Assembly: GCF_002778285.1 (NCBI RefSeq)
Contig: NZ_NESM01000004.1
Location: 1 to 64,000, forward strand
Source of the DNA: Limnohabitans sp. 15K
Lineage (GTDB): Bacteria > Pseudomonadota > Gammaproteobacteria > Burkholderiales > Burkholderiaceae_C
Reading direction: 5' to 3'
DNA: 64,000 nt
A program made the translations under genes and the position numbers. Each line of letters opens with the position of its first letter. Position 1 is the stretch's first letter. Below the pieces are notes generated by a model that worked only from the letters and a program-made list of their open reading frames with translations, made no database searches and was not told the DNA's origin. Shown in pieces: positions 24,810 to 34,177 of the stretch.

Positions 24810-27008
24810 TCAAGCTTTACGCGCAAGCGCACGCGCTGCATGCAGCTTTTTGTAGCTGTCCATGAGTCGGTGGTGCCTGTCCAGACCTTCCAGTTGCATG
24901 CTGGTGGGCGCAAGTCCAAAAAAGCGCACGGTGCCGTCGACTGAGCCGATGACCGCGTCCATCCGATCGTTGCCAAACATTCGGCGGAAGTTGTGCTCGT
25001 AATCGGCGAGTTCCAGGTCGGAATCGAGTTGCACTTCCAGCACCACGTTCATGGCTTGGTAAAACAATTTGCGCTCGACCGTGTTGTCGTTGTACTGCAA
25101 GAAGGCTCCCACCAGCTCTTGGGCTTCTTCTAACTGTTGCAAGGCCAAATGGATTAGCAGCTTCAACTCCAGCACCGTCAGTTGTCCCCACTCGGTGTTT
25201 TCATCAAATTCAATGCCGATCAAGGTGGCAATGTCCAAGTACTCATCGAGCTCGTTGTTCTCCAAGCGGTCCAGCAAGGCAGACAAGCGGGCATCGTCCA
25301 AGCGGTGCAGGTTCAAGACGTCTTCGCGGAACAGCAAGGCCTTGTTGGTGTTGTCCCAGACCAAGTCTTCGACGGGGTAAACCTCGGAGTAACCTGGCAC
25401 CAGAATGCGGCAAGCCACGGCGCCCAACTGGTCGTACACAGCGGTGTAAACCTCTTTGCCCATGTCTTTGAGGATGCCCAACAAGGTGGCGGCTTCCTCG
25501 GCATTGGCGTTCTCACCTTGGCCAGAAAAATCCCATTCCACAAATTCGTGATCCGCCTTGGCGCTGAAGAAGCGCCACGACACGATGCCGCTGGAGTCGA
25601 TGAAATGCTCGACAAAGTTGTTGGGTTCGGTGACCGCGTTGCTCTCAAAGGTAGGCGGCGGTAAATCGTTCAGGCCTTCAAAGCTGCGGCCTTGCAGCAA
25701 CTCGGTGAGGCTGCGCTCCAACGCCACTTCCAGGCTGGGGTGCGCACCGAACGATGCAAACACGCCGCCTGTGCGCGGGTTCATGAGCGTGACGCACATG
25801 ACGGGGTAGGTTCCGCCCAAGGAAGCATCTTTCACCAGCACCGGGAAACCTTGTTCTTCCAGTCCTTGGATGCCCGCCAAGATGCTGGGGTATTTGGCCA
25901 AGACGTGTTGCGGTACATCGGGCAAGCAAATCTCGCCTTCCAGAATTTCACGTTTGACGGCACGCTCAAAAATCTCGGACAGGCATTGCACTTGCGCTTC
26001 GGCCAATGTGTTGCCCGCACTCATGCCGTTGCTGACGAAGAGGTTTTCAATCAGGTTGGACGGGAAATACACCACCGCGCCATCCGACTGGCGCACATAG
26101 GGCAGCGCGCAGATGCCGCGCGCCGCGTTGCCCGAGTTGGTGTCGATCAGGTGCGAGCCACGCAGTTCGCCATCGGGGTTGTAAATGGGCAGGCAGTAGG
26201 CATCCAGAATGTCTTTGGGCAGCGCGTCTTTTTTGCCTGGCTTGAACCAGCGTTCATTGGGGTAATGCACAAAGGCCGCGTTCGCGATGTCTTCGCCCCA
26301 ATAGGCGCCCGCATAGAAATGGTTGTTACTGATCCGTTCGATGTATTCGCCCAGTGCCGATGCCAACGCGCTTTCTTTGGTCGAGCCTTTGCCGTTGGTG
26401 AAGCACATGGGCGAGTGCGCATCGCGGATGTGCAGTGACCACACATTGGGAATGATGTTGCGCCACGAAGCGATCTCAATCTTGATGCCCAAGCCCGCCA
26501 AGAGGCCCGACATGTTGGCGATGGTTTGCTCCAGCGGCAGGTCTTTGCCTGCAATGAAGGTGCTGCCATCAGCGCTCGGTTTGAGCGTGAGCAAGGACTG
26601 CGCATCGGCGTCCAGGTTCTCGACTTCTTCAATGACAAATTCGGGTCCGGCTTGCACCACTTTCTTGACCGTGCAGCGCTCGATCGAATTCAAAATGCCC
26701 CGGCGGTCGACTTCCGAAATATCGGCTGGCAACTCCACCTGAATTTTGAAAATCTGTTGGTACCGGTTCTCCGGATCCACGATGTTGTTTTGCGACAGGC
26801 GGATGTTTTCTGTGGAAATTTTGCGGGTGTCGCAATACAGCTTCACAAAGTAAGCCGCGCACAAAGCCGATGAGGCTAAAAAATAATCGAAGGGGCCCGG
26901 GGCCGAGCCATCGCCTTTGTAGCGGATCGGCTGGTCGGCCACGACGGTGAAGTCATCGAACTTGGCTTCAAGGCGAAGTTTGTCGAGAAAGTTGACCTTG
27001 ATTTCCAT
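24810..27008 (-). CDS. ycaO: OsmC-YcaO fusion protein
   Basis: The 732-residue protein joins an OsmC-type domain (about residues 1-135; PIRYKGDGSAPGPFDYFLASSALC and a later ERCTVKKV) to a YcaO domain and a C-terminal tetratricopeptide-like tail (ELKLLIHLALQQLEEAQELVGAF). YcaO enzymes use ATP to activate backbone amides; E. coli YcaO helps RimO thiomethylate ribosomal protein S12. The ATP-binding segment includes GKGSTKESALASALGEYIER and ESEIFER-like SEIFERA. The OsmC extension is known in many betaproteobacteria but its job is unclear; it could bind a thiol or sulfur donor. It is separated from the upstream regulator by its own terminator. Confidence 0.85.
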   Translation of the reverse strand: MEIKVNFLDKLRLEAKFDDFTVVADQPIRYKGDGSAPGPFDYFLASSALCAAYFVKLYCDTRKISTENIRLSQNNIVDPENRYQQIFKIQVELPADISEVDRRGILNSIERCTVKKVVQAGPEFVIEEVENLDADAQSLLTLKPSADGSTFIAGKDLPLEQTIANMSGLLAGLGIKIEIASWRNIIPNVWSLHIRDAHSPMCFTNGKGSTKESALASALGEYIERISNNHFYAGAYWGEDIANAAFVHYPNERWFKPGKKDALPKDILDAYCLPIYNPDGELRGSHLIDTNSGNAARGICALPYVRQSDGAVVYFPSNLIENLFVSNGMSAGNTLAEAQVQCLSEIFERAVKREILEGEICLPDVPQHVLAKYPSILAGIQGLEEQGFPVLVKDASLGGTYPVMCVTLMNPRTGGVFASFGAHPSLEVALERSLTELLQGRSFEGLNDLPPPTFESNAVTEPNNFVEHFIDSSGIVSWRFFSAKADHEFVEWDFSGQGENANAEEAATLLGILKDMGKEVYTAVYDQLGAVACRILVPGYSEVYPVEDLVWDNTNKALLFREDVLNLHRLDDARLSALLDRLENNELDEYLDIATLIGIEFDENTEWGQLTVLELKLLIHLALQQLEEAQELVGAFLQYNDNTVERKLFYQAMNVVLEVQLDSDLELADYEHNFRRMFGNDRMDAVIGSVDGTVRFFGLAPTSMQLEGLDRHHRLMDSYKKLHAARALARKA

Positions 27009-27029
27009 GGGCGCTGTCTAAAGGGGGGC

Positions 27030-27062
27030 AAAAAAGATGTGGCAGCCGTTTTTGGCTGCCAC
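27030..27062 (-). terminator. Terminator between the regulator and ycaO
   Basis: GTGGCAGCC and GGCTGCCAC form a perfect 9-bp stem (27039-27047 with 27054-27062). On the minus strand the stem is followed by a U-run encoded by the A-stretch at 27030-27035. It should stop transcription from the response regulator gene before ycaO, so ycaO probably has its own promoter within this short space. Confidence 0.75.
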
Positions 27063-27150
27063 TTTGATGCCCAGTATAAAAGCCCAGTCAACCAAAACTG
27101 CCCCAGCCGTGCAAAGCGGCCGAGTTGGCCGCCGCACTTTATGGGTTGTT

Positions 27151-27801
27151 TTATTCAGCAGGTGGCCCTGTTTTGCTGGCCTCGTGGGTATGCGCTTCGG
27201 CGTAACGACCTGCCAAAAACGCGGTGAAAAACCCGTTGAACCAGTCCATGTTGATGGGCTTGGCCATGAAGATGCTGCCTTCGGGCAGGCCCCCACGGCT
27301 TTCAATTTCCTCGGAAGTCAGCGCAGACAACACCAAGGTGGTCATTCGGTTGAAATTCGGATTTTGGCGCAGGGTGCGCAGCAGTTCAAAACCATCGACG
27401 CCGGGCATGTCCAAATCGGTGATCAAGACGTCGGGTTTGATGCTGGCGATGTCAATCAAGGCTTCCAAGCCTGATGCCATCGCTGTGCAATCGACGGGCA
27501 TGGTGGACCGGTTGCAGTAACCGCGCAGCATTTCGCGTGTGACGGCATCGTCCTCCACCAATAAAACGCGCAAGCGGGTGTCACGCGGTTCGGTGTGGAT
27601 GGTCAACATGTTGTGCTTGCGCTGGTACTCACGGATGGAGGGCATCGAAATTCTGCGGTGCCCTCCTTGCGTTTTCCAAGCTTGCAGCTCATTTTTTTCG
27701 ACCAAGGTTTGAATCGTACCGACCGACAGCCCCAGCAGCTTGGCTGCATAGGTGGTGCCGCAGTAGTCTTCAGGGGTGTCAGGTGTGGTGTTTGTTTGCA
27801 T
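27151..27801 (-). CDS. Excisionase-type DNA-binding domain fused to a receiver domain
   Basis: The 216-residue protein starts with a MerR/excisionase-like helix-turn-helix (TYAAKLLGLSVGTIQTLVEKNELQAWKTQGGHRRI), then a CheY-like receiver from about residue 75: VLLVEDDAVTRE with acidic pair, phospho-acceptor Asp in VLITDLDMPG, Ser/Thr in LVLSALT and Lys in MAKP. This order, DNA binding first and receiver last, is the reverse of typical response regulators. It probably binds DNA under control of a histidine kinase that is not in the window. It lies upstream of ycaO on the same strand but behind a terminator. Target genes are unknown. Confidence 0.8.
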   Translation of the reverse strand: MQTNTTPDTPEDYCGTTYAAKLLGLSVGTIQTLVEKNELQAWKTQGGHRRISMPSIREYQRKHNMLTIHTEPRDTRLRVLLVEDDAVTREMLRGYCNRSTMPVDCTAMASGLEALIDIASIKPDVLITDLDMPGVDGFELLRTLRQNPNFNRMTTLVLSALTSEEIESRGGLPEGSIFMAKPINMDWFNGFFTAFLAGRYAEAHTHEASKTGPPAE

Positions 27802-28035
27802 GGTGGTTTATTTTAGTAATAAAAGTATAAAAATCGATGTTTAAGCGATCTTAAAAATACTTAAAAAATAAAATAATCCCGCTTCTTACCGCTCGTTTGG
27901 GTTGTGCTGGTGCCCATTTCAAGGATTGCGTGCTTGTCATGACCGGTTTGTGTGGTCTCCGCCGTGACAAAGTACCAAGACAAGCCAAGCCGGAGCAGGA
28001 TTAACATGGATTGAAATAACACCTGGAGACTGTCG

Positions 28036-29754
28036 ATGCCCGCCCATGCTGCTGTTTGGCCTGTTCGTTTGCCCGCCAAGATCACGCCCCCTGCCACCTC
28101 GCTCTGGATGAACTTGGCCATCAGCGCCCTGCGCTATCCCGAAAAAGCGGCGTTGGTCTTCATGGGCCGAGTCTGGACCTACCGAGAATTGATGGCCCAT
28201 GCCGAGCAGTTGGCAGGACAGCTCAAAGCTTTGGGCGTAAATGCTGGCGATCGCGTGGTCTTGGACATGCAAAACTGCCCGCAGCTGGTGATTACCCACT
28301 TTGCTATTTTGCGCATCGATGCGGTGGTGGTGCCCGTCAACCCGATGAACCGGGCCGAAGAGCTCAAGCACTACATCACCGACCCCGACACGCGCGTGGC
28401 CGTGACCACCGCCGATTTGGCCCCGGAGCTGGCGCAGGCCAGCGCCGCGTTGGCCCCTGAGCTGCGCTTGAAGCACTTGGTGGTGACCCAGTTCACCGAT
28501 GTGTTCGATGCCCAAACCGTGGGCTCCGAAGACATGCCTGAGGCTTGGCGGCCTTGGCTGTTGCCGGTCAGGGATTTGCCCACTTTGTCCTCGGGCCATG
28601 TGCATGCTTGGGCCCAGTTGATGGCCGCGCCTGCCGCAGATTTGCCGCCACCACAAGCCAAGCCTGATGACTTGGCTGTGCTGCCTTACACCAGTGGCAC
28701 GACGGGCTTGCCTAAGGGGTGCATGCACACCCACGGCACCCTCATGCACAACGCCATGGCCAGCGGCTTGTGGGGCAACGGCACGCCGGAGAACGTCACG
28801 CTGTGCGTGGTGCCCATGTTCCACATCACCGGCATGGTCAGCGTGATGCACACCAGCATCTTGTTGGGGGCCAGCTTGGTCATCATGCCGCGCTGGGACC
28901 GCGATGTGGCGGGGCATTTGATCTCCAAATGGCGTGTGACCCACTGGACCAACATCCCCACCATGGTGATCGACTTGCTGGGCAGCCCGAACATGGACCG
29001 CTATGACCTGAACAGCCTGGTCTACATCGGCGGTGGTGGTGCTGCCATGCCCGAAGCTGTGGCCCAGCGCTTGTTGGACCAGTTTGGCCTGCGTTACGTG
29101 GAGGGTTATGGCTTGACGGAGACGGCGGCCCCCTCGCACACCAACCCGCCCGATGCGCCCAAGAAGCAGTGTTTGGGCATTCCGTTCATGAGCGTCGAGT
29201 CGCGCATCGTGGACCCCGAGACCTTGGCCGAGTTGCCACCGGGCGAGTCGGGTGAAATTGTGATTTGTGGCCCTCAAGTCTTCAAGGGCTATTGGAAACG
29301 CCCCGATGCCACGGCAGACGCCTTCTTTGAGCGCGATGGCCTGCGCTTCTTCCGCTCCGGCGACATGGGCCGTGTCGATGAAGAGGGCTACTTCTTCATG
29401 ACCGATCGCTTGAAGCGCATGATCAACGCCAGTGGCTTCAAGGTTTGGCCCGCCGAGGTGGAGGCCCTGATGTTCCGCCACCCGGCCATTCAGGAGGCCT
29501 GCATCATTGCCACCCGAGACGCCTACCGTGGTGAGTCGGTCAAGGCGGTGGTGGTTTTGCGCCAAGGTCAACAAGGCCTTGTCAGCGAGCAAGACATCAT
29601 CGACTGGTGCCGTGAGAACATGGCGGTTTACAAAATGCCTCGCGCTGTGAGTTTTGTCGATGCCTTGCCCAAGAGCGGCAGCGGCAAAGTCATGTGGCGG
29701 GCATTGCAAGAGGCCGAAATGGCCGCTTTGAGCACCGAAACCAAAACCCCATGA
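28036..29754 (+). CDS. AMP-forming acyl-CoA ligase
   Basis: The 572-residue enzyme is an ANL-superfamily ligase: P-loop-like YTSGTTGLPKG, GYGLTE, the RSGDMGRVDEEGYF hinge and the catalytic Lys region PKSGSGKVMWR. It would activate a carboxylate with ATP and join it to CoenzymeA in the cytoplasm; the substrate is probably a medium- or long-chain fatty acid, but aromatic or other acids cannot be excluded. The ATG is preceded by TGGAG. The stop shares ATGA with the next gene, so an LLM oxidoreductase is co-translated. No FadR-type operator was recognised. Confidence 0.88.
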   Translation: MPAHAAVWPVRLPAKITPPATSLWMNLAISALRYPEKAALVFMGRVWTYRELMAHAEQLAGQLKALGVNAGDRVVLDMQNCPQLVITHFAILRIDAVVVPVNPMNRAEELKHYITDPDTRVAVTTADLAPELAQASAALAPELRLKHLVVTQFTDVFDAQTVGSEDMPEAWRPWLLPVRDLPTLSSGHVHAWAQLMAAPAADLPPPQAKPDDLAVLPYTSGTTGLPKGCMHTHGTLMHNAMASGLWGNGTPENVTLCVVPMFHITGMVSVMHTSILLGASLVIMPRWDRDVAGHLISKWRVTHWTNIPTMVIDLLGSPNMDRYDLNSLVYIGGGGAAMPEAVAQRLLDQFGLRYVEGYGLTETAAPSHTNPPDAPKKQCLGIPFMSVESRIVDPETLAELPPGESGEIVICGPQVFKGYWKRPDATADAFFERDGLRFFRSGDMGRVDEEGYFFMTDRLKRMINASGFKVWPAEVEALMFRHPAIQEACIIATRDAYRGESVKAVVVLRQGQQGLVSEQDIIDWCRENMAVYKMPRAVSFVDALPKSGSGKVMWRALQEAEMAALSTETKTP

Positions 29755-30764
29755 GCCTGAAACTTTCTGTCCTTGACCAATCTGCCGCAGCTGCCGGACT
29801 CGGCCAAGACGCCACCATCCGCCAAACTCTCGCGCTGGCCGAAAAGGCCGAGGCCTGGGGCTACCACCGCTTTTGGGTGAGCGAGCACCACAGCCATCCG
29901 AGCATTGTGGGCACTGCGCCCGAGGTCTTGATGGCCGCCATTGCGGCGCGTACGCAGCGCATTCGTCTGGGCAGTGCGGGCGTCATGCTGCCGCATTACT
30001 CGGCGCTCAAAGTGGCCGAGCAGTTTCGGGTGCTCGATGCGCTGGCCCCCGGACGCATTGATCTGGGTGTGGGGCGTGCGCCGGGCAGCGACGGCCGCAC
30101 GGCCCAGCTGCTCAACCCCGACCGCAACGCTTCGGAGCGCTTTCCTCAACAGGTCATGGAGCTGCAGGCCTGGGTGAGTGGGCGCAATTTGCCCCCGGGC
30201 CACCCAGGGCACAACGTTTACGCCTACCCCCAGTCGGAGACCTCGCCAGACGTTTGGATGTTGGGCAGCTCCGACTATGGCGCTCAGCTTGCAGCGCATT
30301 TGGGCCTGCCCTATGCGTTTGCCTATTTCATCACCGACGGGCAGGGCGCTGACGAGGCCTTGCAAATCTACCGCGAGACCTTCCGCCCCAGTGCAAGTCT
30401 GGCCAAGCCCTCTGCCGCTTTGTGCCTCTGGGCCTTGGCCGCCGACACCGACGAAGAGGCGCTTCGCCTGTTTGAAAGCCGAGCCCGCTGGAAGATGGAC
30501 CGCAACTTGGGCCGCATCGGGCCTTTGTTACCGCCAGAAGAGGCGGCGCGGGATTACAGCCCCGCTGAGCAGTTTGCACTCGATCGCCTGCGGGATTCCG
30601 CCCTGATCGGCTCAGCGGCCACGGTGGGCCGCAAACTGCGCCAACTGGCGGCACGGCTGGAAGTCGATGAACTGGTGGTCATCACCTGGACGCATGACCC
30701 TGCGGCACAATGCCGATCTTATGAATTGTTGGCCCAAGAATTTGGACTTGCGGCACACTCCTGA
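29751..30764 (+). CDS. LLM-class flavin-dependent oxidoreductase
   Basis: The 337-residue protein is a luciferase-like (beta/alpha)8 flavin enzyme: LSVLDQSAAAAG, WVSEHHSHPSIVGTAPEV, RIRLGSAGVMLPHYSALKVAE and DLGVGRAPG are standard blocks of the alkanal monooxygenase-like subgroup (MsnO8 type). It would use reduced FMN and O2, or F420 in some relatives, on an unknown substrate. The ATG at 29751 overlaps the ligase stop (ATGA), which is why I reject an earlier frame start inside the ligase. The short MetE-like gene starts 29 bases downstream, so three genes may form one transcript. Confidence 0.87.
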   Translation: MSLKLSVLDQSAAAAGLGQDATIRQTLALAEKAEAWGYHRFWVSEHHSHPSIVGTAPEVLMAAIAARTQRIRLGSAGVMLPHYSALKVAEQFRVLDALAPGRIDLGVGRAPGSDGRTAQLLNPDRNASERFPQQVMELQAWVSGRNLPPGHPGHNVYAYPQSETSPDVWMLGSSDYGAQLAAHLGLPYAFAYFITDGQGADEALQIYRETFRPSASLAKPSAALCLWALAADTDEEALRLFESRARWKMDRNLGRIGPLLPPEEAARDYSPAEQFALDRLRDSALIGSAATVGRKLRQLAARLEVDELVVITWTHDPAAQCRSYELLAQEFGLAAHS

Positions 30765-30793
30765 CTTTGTTTTTTTCACCCGAGGAAATCCTG

Positions 30794-31813
30794 ATGTTCA
30801 CCACTGCGATCGCTGGCAGTTTGCCCAAACCCGCTTGGCTTGCCGAAACCGAAAAACTCTGGCCCCAGTGGACCACCCAGGGCCCTGAGCTGCAGCAAGC
30901 CAAAGCCGACGCCACGCTGCTGTGGATCAAGGCCCAGGAAGACGCGGGCCTGGACGTGATCGGCGACGGCGAACAAGCCCGCCAGCACTTTGTGCACGGC
31001 TTTGTGGAGCAGGTCGAGGGCATCGACTTTGTGAACAAAGTCACCATGGGTATCCGCAACAACCGCTACGACGCGCAAGTGCCGCAAGTCATCGCGCCGC
31101 TGCGCCTGAAGGGCCGTGTGCACGCTTTTGAAGCTCAACTGGCCCGTGCCCACACCAAGAAAAAACTGAAATTCACATTGCCCGGCCCGATGACGATTGT
31201 GGACACCGTGGCCGACCGTTTTTACGGCGACAAGGTCAAGATGGCGATGGCCTTTGCCGAGTTGCTCAACCAAGAAGCGCTGGCGCTGCAAGCTGACGGC
31301 GTGGACATCATCCAGTTCGACGAGCCGGCTTTCAACGTCTACATGGACGACGCGGCCGACTGGGGCGTCAAGGCGCTTGAAGTGGCCGCGCGCGGCCTGA
31401 CCTGCACCACGGCGGTTCACATTTGCTACGGCTACGGCATCGAAGCGAATAACAAGTGGAAAGAGACGCTGGGCCAAGAGTGGCGTCAATACGAAAAAGT
31501 CTTCCCAGCATTGGCCAAGAGCAGCATCCAGCAAGTGAGCCTGGAGTGCATGCATTCGCATGTGCCGATGGAGATGATGAAGCTGCTGGAAGGCAAAGAC
31601 GTGATGGTCGGCGTGATCGACGTGGCCAACCCGGCCATCGAAACCGCCGAAGAAATCGCTGACACCATCGGTCGTGCGCTTCAGTTTGTGCCCAAGAACC
31701 GCCTGATCGCCTGCACCAACTGCGGTCTGGCTCCGATGAGCCGCGCGGTGGCCGAGGCCAAGCTCAAGGCCCTGGCCGAAGGGGCCAAGCTGGCCAGCCA
31801 ACGCTACGCCTGA
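30794..31813 (+). CDS. Short MetE-like methyltransferase (catalytic domain only)
   Basis: The 339-residue protein matches the C-terminal catalytic barrel of cobalamin-independent methionine synthase and lacks the N-terminal half of the 750-residue MetE. Zinc and homocysteine ligands are present: His and Cys in VHICYGYG, Glu in LECMHSH and Cys in ACTNCGLAPMSR. Such core-MetE proteins make methionine from homocysteine with methyl donors other than 5-methyl-THF-triglutamate in several known subfamilies; which donor applies here is not evident. GAGGAAAT precedes the ATG at 30794; an upstream frame start is rejected. A 2-oxoglutarate-dependent oxygenase gene follows after 20 bases. Confidence 0.85.
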   Translation: MFTTAIAGSLPKPAWLAETEKLWPQWTTQGPELQQAKADATLLWIKAQEDAGLDVIGDGEQARQHFVHGFVEQVEGIDFVNKVTMGIRNNRYDAQVPQVIAPLRLKGRVHAFEAQLARAHTKKKLKFTLPGPMTIVDTVADRFYGDKVKMAMAFAELLNQEALALQADGVDIIQFDEPAFNVYMDDAADWGVKALEVAARGLTCTTAVHICYGYGIEANNKWKETLGQEWRQYEKVFPALAKSSIQQVSLECMHSHVPMEMMKLLEGKDVMVGVIDVANPAIETAEEIADTIGRALQFVPKNRLIACTNCGLAPMSRAVAEAKLKALAEGAKLASQRYA

Positions 31814-31833
31814 AACTGAAAACCGAGACGTTC

Positions 31834-32586
31834 ATGCCCCAACAACTGCTGCAGCCCCCACTGACATCGCCCGACCTGCTGAACGCCACGCTGGCGGACC
31901 AAGGGTTTGCGGTGCTGGGGTCTGCCAGCGTTTGCGCTTTGGCGGGTGTCTCGCTTGACGCCTTGCAGGCGCTGGAGCTCAGTTGGCACGACTTGCCACC
32001 CGACCAGTACCTGAAGGACGGTGGGCGCTACCGCCGCAGGCGCCATGCGAGCTTTGAGGTCACGGGCGACATGGCCCAAGCCACCCCACACCGGGCCCAT
32101 TGGCAGCCCCTGTCCTACAACGCCTTGCACGGCGGCATGCAGCGCTGGTTTGAGCCCATGGCCACTGAAGTGGTGCAGCAAGCGGCTTGGTTGCAATTGT
32201 TGTGCTGGTTGGGCCGGGTGGCTTCCAAAGCGCAGGGCGATCAGACCTGGTTCACCGAAGCGCACCAGTTCCGCATCGACACGACCGACGGCATTGGCCG
32301 CCCCACACCCGAGGGTGCGCACCGCGATGGCGTGAATTGGGTGGCAGTGTTTTTGGTAGGCCGCCACGGCATCAAAGGCGGCGAAACGCGGGTGTTTGAC
32401 ATGGACAGCCCGCGAGGCCAGCGCTTTACCTTGAGTGAACCTTGGTCGGTGTTGTTGTTGGACGATACCCGTGTGATCCACGAGACCACGCCCATCCAGC
32501 CCGAACAACCGGGTGGATGGCGTGACACCTTGGTGGTCACTTTGCGCTCAGAGGGTTTTTTGGATCAGCCCACACCCAAGGCCTGA
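31834..32586 (+). CDS. 2OG-Fe(II) dioxygenase family protein (PF10014 type)
   Basis: The 250-residue protein looks like the 2OG-Fe dioxygenase family that includes bacterial isoleucine dioxygenase. The iron ligands can be placed as His-x-Asp in GAHRDGVNWV and a distal His in DDTRVIHETTPI; the Arg that binds 2-oxoglutarate is probably in the following GGWRDTLVVT. The family hydroxylates free amino acids. It lies 20 bases after the short MetE-like gene on the same strand, hinting at a shared amino-acid or sulfur pathway, which is inference. Its end is 13 bases from the convergent yajQ. Confidence 0.82.
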   Translation: MPQQLLQPPLTSPDLLNATLADQGFAVLGSASVCALAGVSLDALQALELSWHDLPPDQYLKDGGRYRRRRHASFEVTGDMAQATPHRAHWQPLSYNALHGGMQRWFEPMATEVVQQAAWLQLLCWLGRVASKAQGDQTWFTEAHQFRIDTTDGIGRPTPEGAHRDGVNWVAVFLVGRHGIKGGETRVFDMDSPRGQRFTLSEPWSVLLLDDTRVIHETTPIQPEQPGGWRDTLVVTLRSEGFLDQPTPKA

Positions 32587-32598
32587 ATTCAGAGCACT

Positions 32599-33084
32599 TT
32601 AATCCCTGAAGTTGTCGAAGGACAGAGGCAACTCGGTCATGTCCTTGCGCAACAGCGCCATGGCTTCTTGCAAGTCGTCGCGCTTGGCACCGGTCACACG
32701 CACCGCATCGCCTTGTATCGAGGCTTGCACCTTGATCTTGCTTTCTTTGATGAGTTTGGTGATTTTCTTGGCATCTTCGGTCTCGATGCCGTTTTTCACC
32801 TTGATCACTTGCTTGACCTTGTCGCCGCCGATTTTTTCGACTTTGCCAATGTCCAAAAAGCGCACGTCCACACTGCGCTTGGTGAGTTTGTTGCGCAGGA
32901 TGTCTTCGACTTGTGTCAGTTGAAACTCGGCATCACCGAACATCGTGATCTCTTTGTCTTTGAGCTCGATCTTGGCCGATGTGCCTTTGAAGTCAAAGCG
33001 GGTGCCGATTTCTTTGGCAGAAGTGTCAACGGCGTTGCGCACTTCGGCCATATTGGGTTCGCAAACGGTATCAAACGAGGGCAT
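32599..33084 (-). CDS. yajQ: YajQ family nucleotide-binding protein
   Basis: The 161-residue protein opens [11 protein letters not shown] and continues [21 protein letters not shown], the exact YajQ pattern, and ends with RDDLQEAM and [10 protein letters not shown]. YajQ proteins have two ferredoxin-like folds and bind cyclic di-GMP or RNA; in Xanthomonas a relative controls virulence transcription. The start at 33084 is the family start; the 278-residue frame extending across the murB region is not used. It is divergent from murB, with 40 bases between the two start codons. Confidence 0.92.
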   Translation of the reverse strand: MPSFDTVCEPNMAEVRNAVDTSAKEIGTRFDFKGTSAKIELKDKEITMFGDAEFQLTQVEDILRNKLTKRSVDVRFLDIGKVEKIGGDKVKQVIKVKNGIETEDAKKITKLIKESKIKVQASIQGDAVRVTGAKRDDLQEAMALLRKDMTELPLSFDNFRD

Positions 33085-33124
33085 GGCAGGAAATATCCGA
33101 GGTTGAGAATGCGACAATTCTCCC

Positions 33125-34177
33125 ATGAACCTGGAGAAAAATGTCCCCCTGCAGCCGTACAACACGTTCGGCATCGCCGCCAAGGCCCAAGCTTTGGTGC
33201 GGGTGCACACCGAGGCCGACCTTTTGGCCGTGCTGGCCGACCCCGCTTTGGCCACTTTGCCCCGGCAAGTGCTGGGCGGCGGCAGCAACATTGTTTTGAC
33301 GGGCGACGTCAAAGCGCTGGTGCTCAAAGTCGAGGTGCCGGGCATGCGTTTGGCGTCAGAAACGGACAAAAACTGGGTGATAGAGGCTGGCGCTGGCGAG
33401 GACTGGCACGCCTTGGTCGCGTGGACGCTGGACAACGGTTACCCGGGTCTGGAAAACATGGCCCTGATCCCTGGCACCGTGGGTGCCTCCCCCGTGCAAA
33501 ACATTGGTGCTTATGGCGTTGAGCTGCAAGACCGCTTCGATTCACTCGACGCCATGGACCTTTTCACCGGTGAGCTGTTCAGCCTGAACGCAGCGCAGTG
33601 CGGCTTCAGTTACCGTGACTCGGTGTTCAAACATGTCTCGAGCGGTCCAGAGGGTTTGGGCCTTTCGGGACGGGCGGTCATCCTGCGCGTTCGCTTTGCG
33701 CTGCCCAAGCGCTGGAAACCTGAGCTGGGTTATCTGGACTTGGAGCGCAAGATGGCCGAGACCGGCATCCACAACCCCGATGCCCAGCAGATTTTTGACT
33801 GGGTGGTGGCGATCCGCCGCGCCAAACTGCCCGATCCGGCTGTGATCGGCAACGCGGGCAGTTTCTTTAAGAACCCTACGGTGACGCCTGAGCAATGCGC
33901 CGACATCATCGCCCGCGACCCCAAGGTGGTGCATTACCCCATGCCCGACGGCAGCATCAAGCTGGCGGCGGGCTGGCTGATCAACGCCTGCGGCTGGAAA
34001 GGCAAAACCGTGGGCCACGCTGGCGTCTATGAAAAACAGGCGCTGGTGCTGGTCAACCGGGGCGGGCGCGAGAACCCCTGCACCGGTGGCGAGGTAATGA
34101 CCTTGGCCAAAGCCATCCAGACCAGTGTGTACGAGCGGTTTGGAATTCGGCTGGAGCCTGAGCCGGTGGTGATTTGA
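33125..34177 (+). CDS. murB: UDP-N-acetylenolpyruvoylglucosamine reductase
   Basis: The 350-residue enzyme is a type I Mur[12 protein letters not shown], the FAD-binding [33 protein letters not shown] with the Tyr/Arg, and NAGSFFKNP with the catalytic Ser. It reduces UDP-GlcNAc-enolpyruvate to UDP-MurNAc with NADPH in peptidoglycan synthesis. GGAG-like CTGGAG lies just inside the gene; a modest AAATATCC region precedes it, and the start was chosen by family alignment. It is followed by a repeat-rich 330-base space before convergent argG. Confidence 0.94.
   Translation: MNLEKNVPLQPYNTFGIAAKAQALVRVHTEADLLAVLADPALATLPRQVLGGGSNIVLTGDVKALVLKVEVPGMRLASETDKNWVIEAGAGEDWHALVAWTLDNGYPGLENMALIPGTVGASPVQNIGAYGVELQDRFDSLDAMDLFTGELFSLNAAQCGFSYRDSVFKHVSSGPEGLGLSGRAVILRVRFALPKRWKPELGYLDLERKMAETGIHNPDAQQIFDWVVAIRRAKLPDPAVIGNAGSFFKNPTVTPEQCADIIARDPKVVHYPMPDGSIKLAAGWLINACGWKGKTVGHAGVYEKQALVLVNRGGRENPCTGGEVMTLAKAIQTSVYERFGIRLEPEPVVI

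Noticed and set aside
26147..26638. 163-codon frame inside ycaO
   Set aside because: Out-of-frame shadow of the OsmC-YcaO gene, Arg/Ser-rich as expected for a GC-rich antisense or shifted frame.
27937..29709. 590-codon minus-strand frame opposite the CoA ligase
   Set aside because: Long antisense frame caused by codon bias of the ligase; composition (His, Gly, Gln, Arg) is non-protein-like and the ligase has all family motifs.
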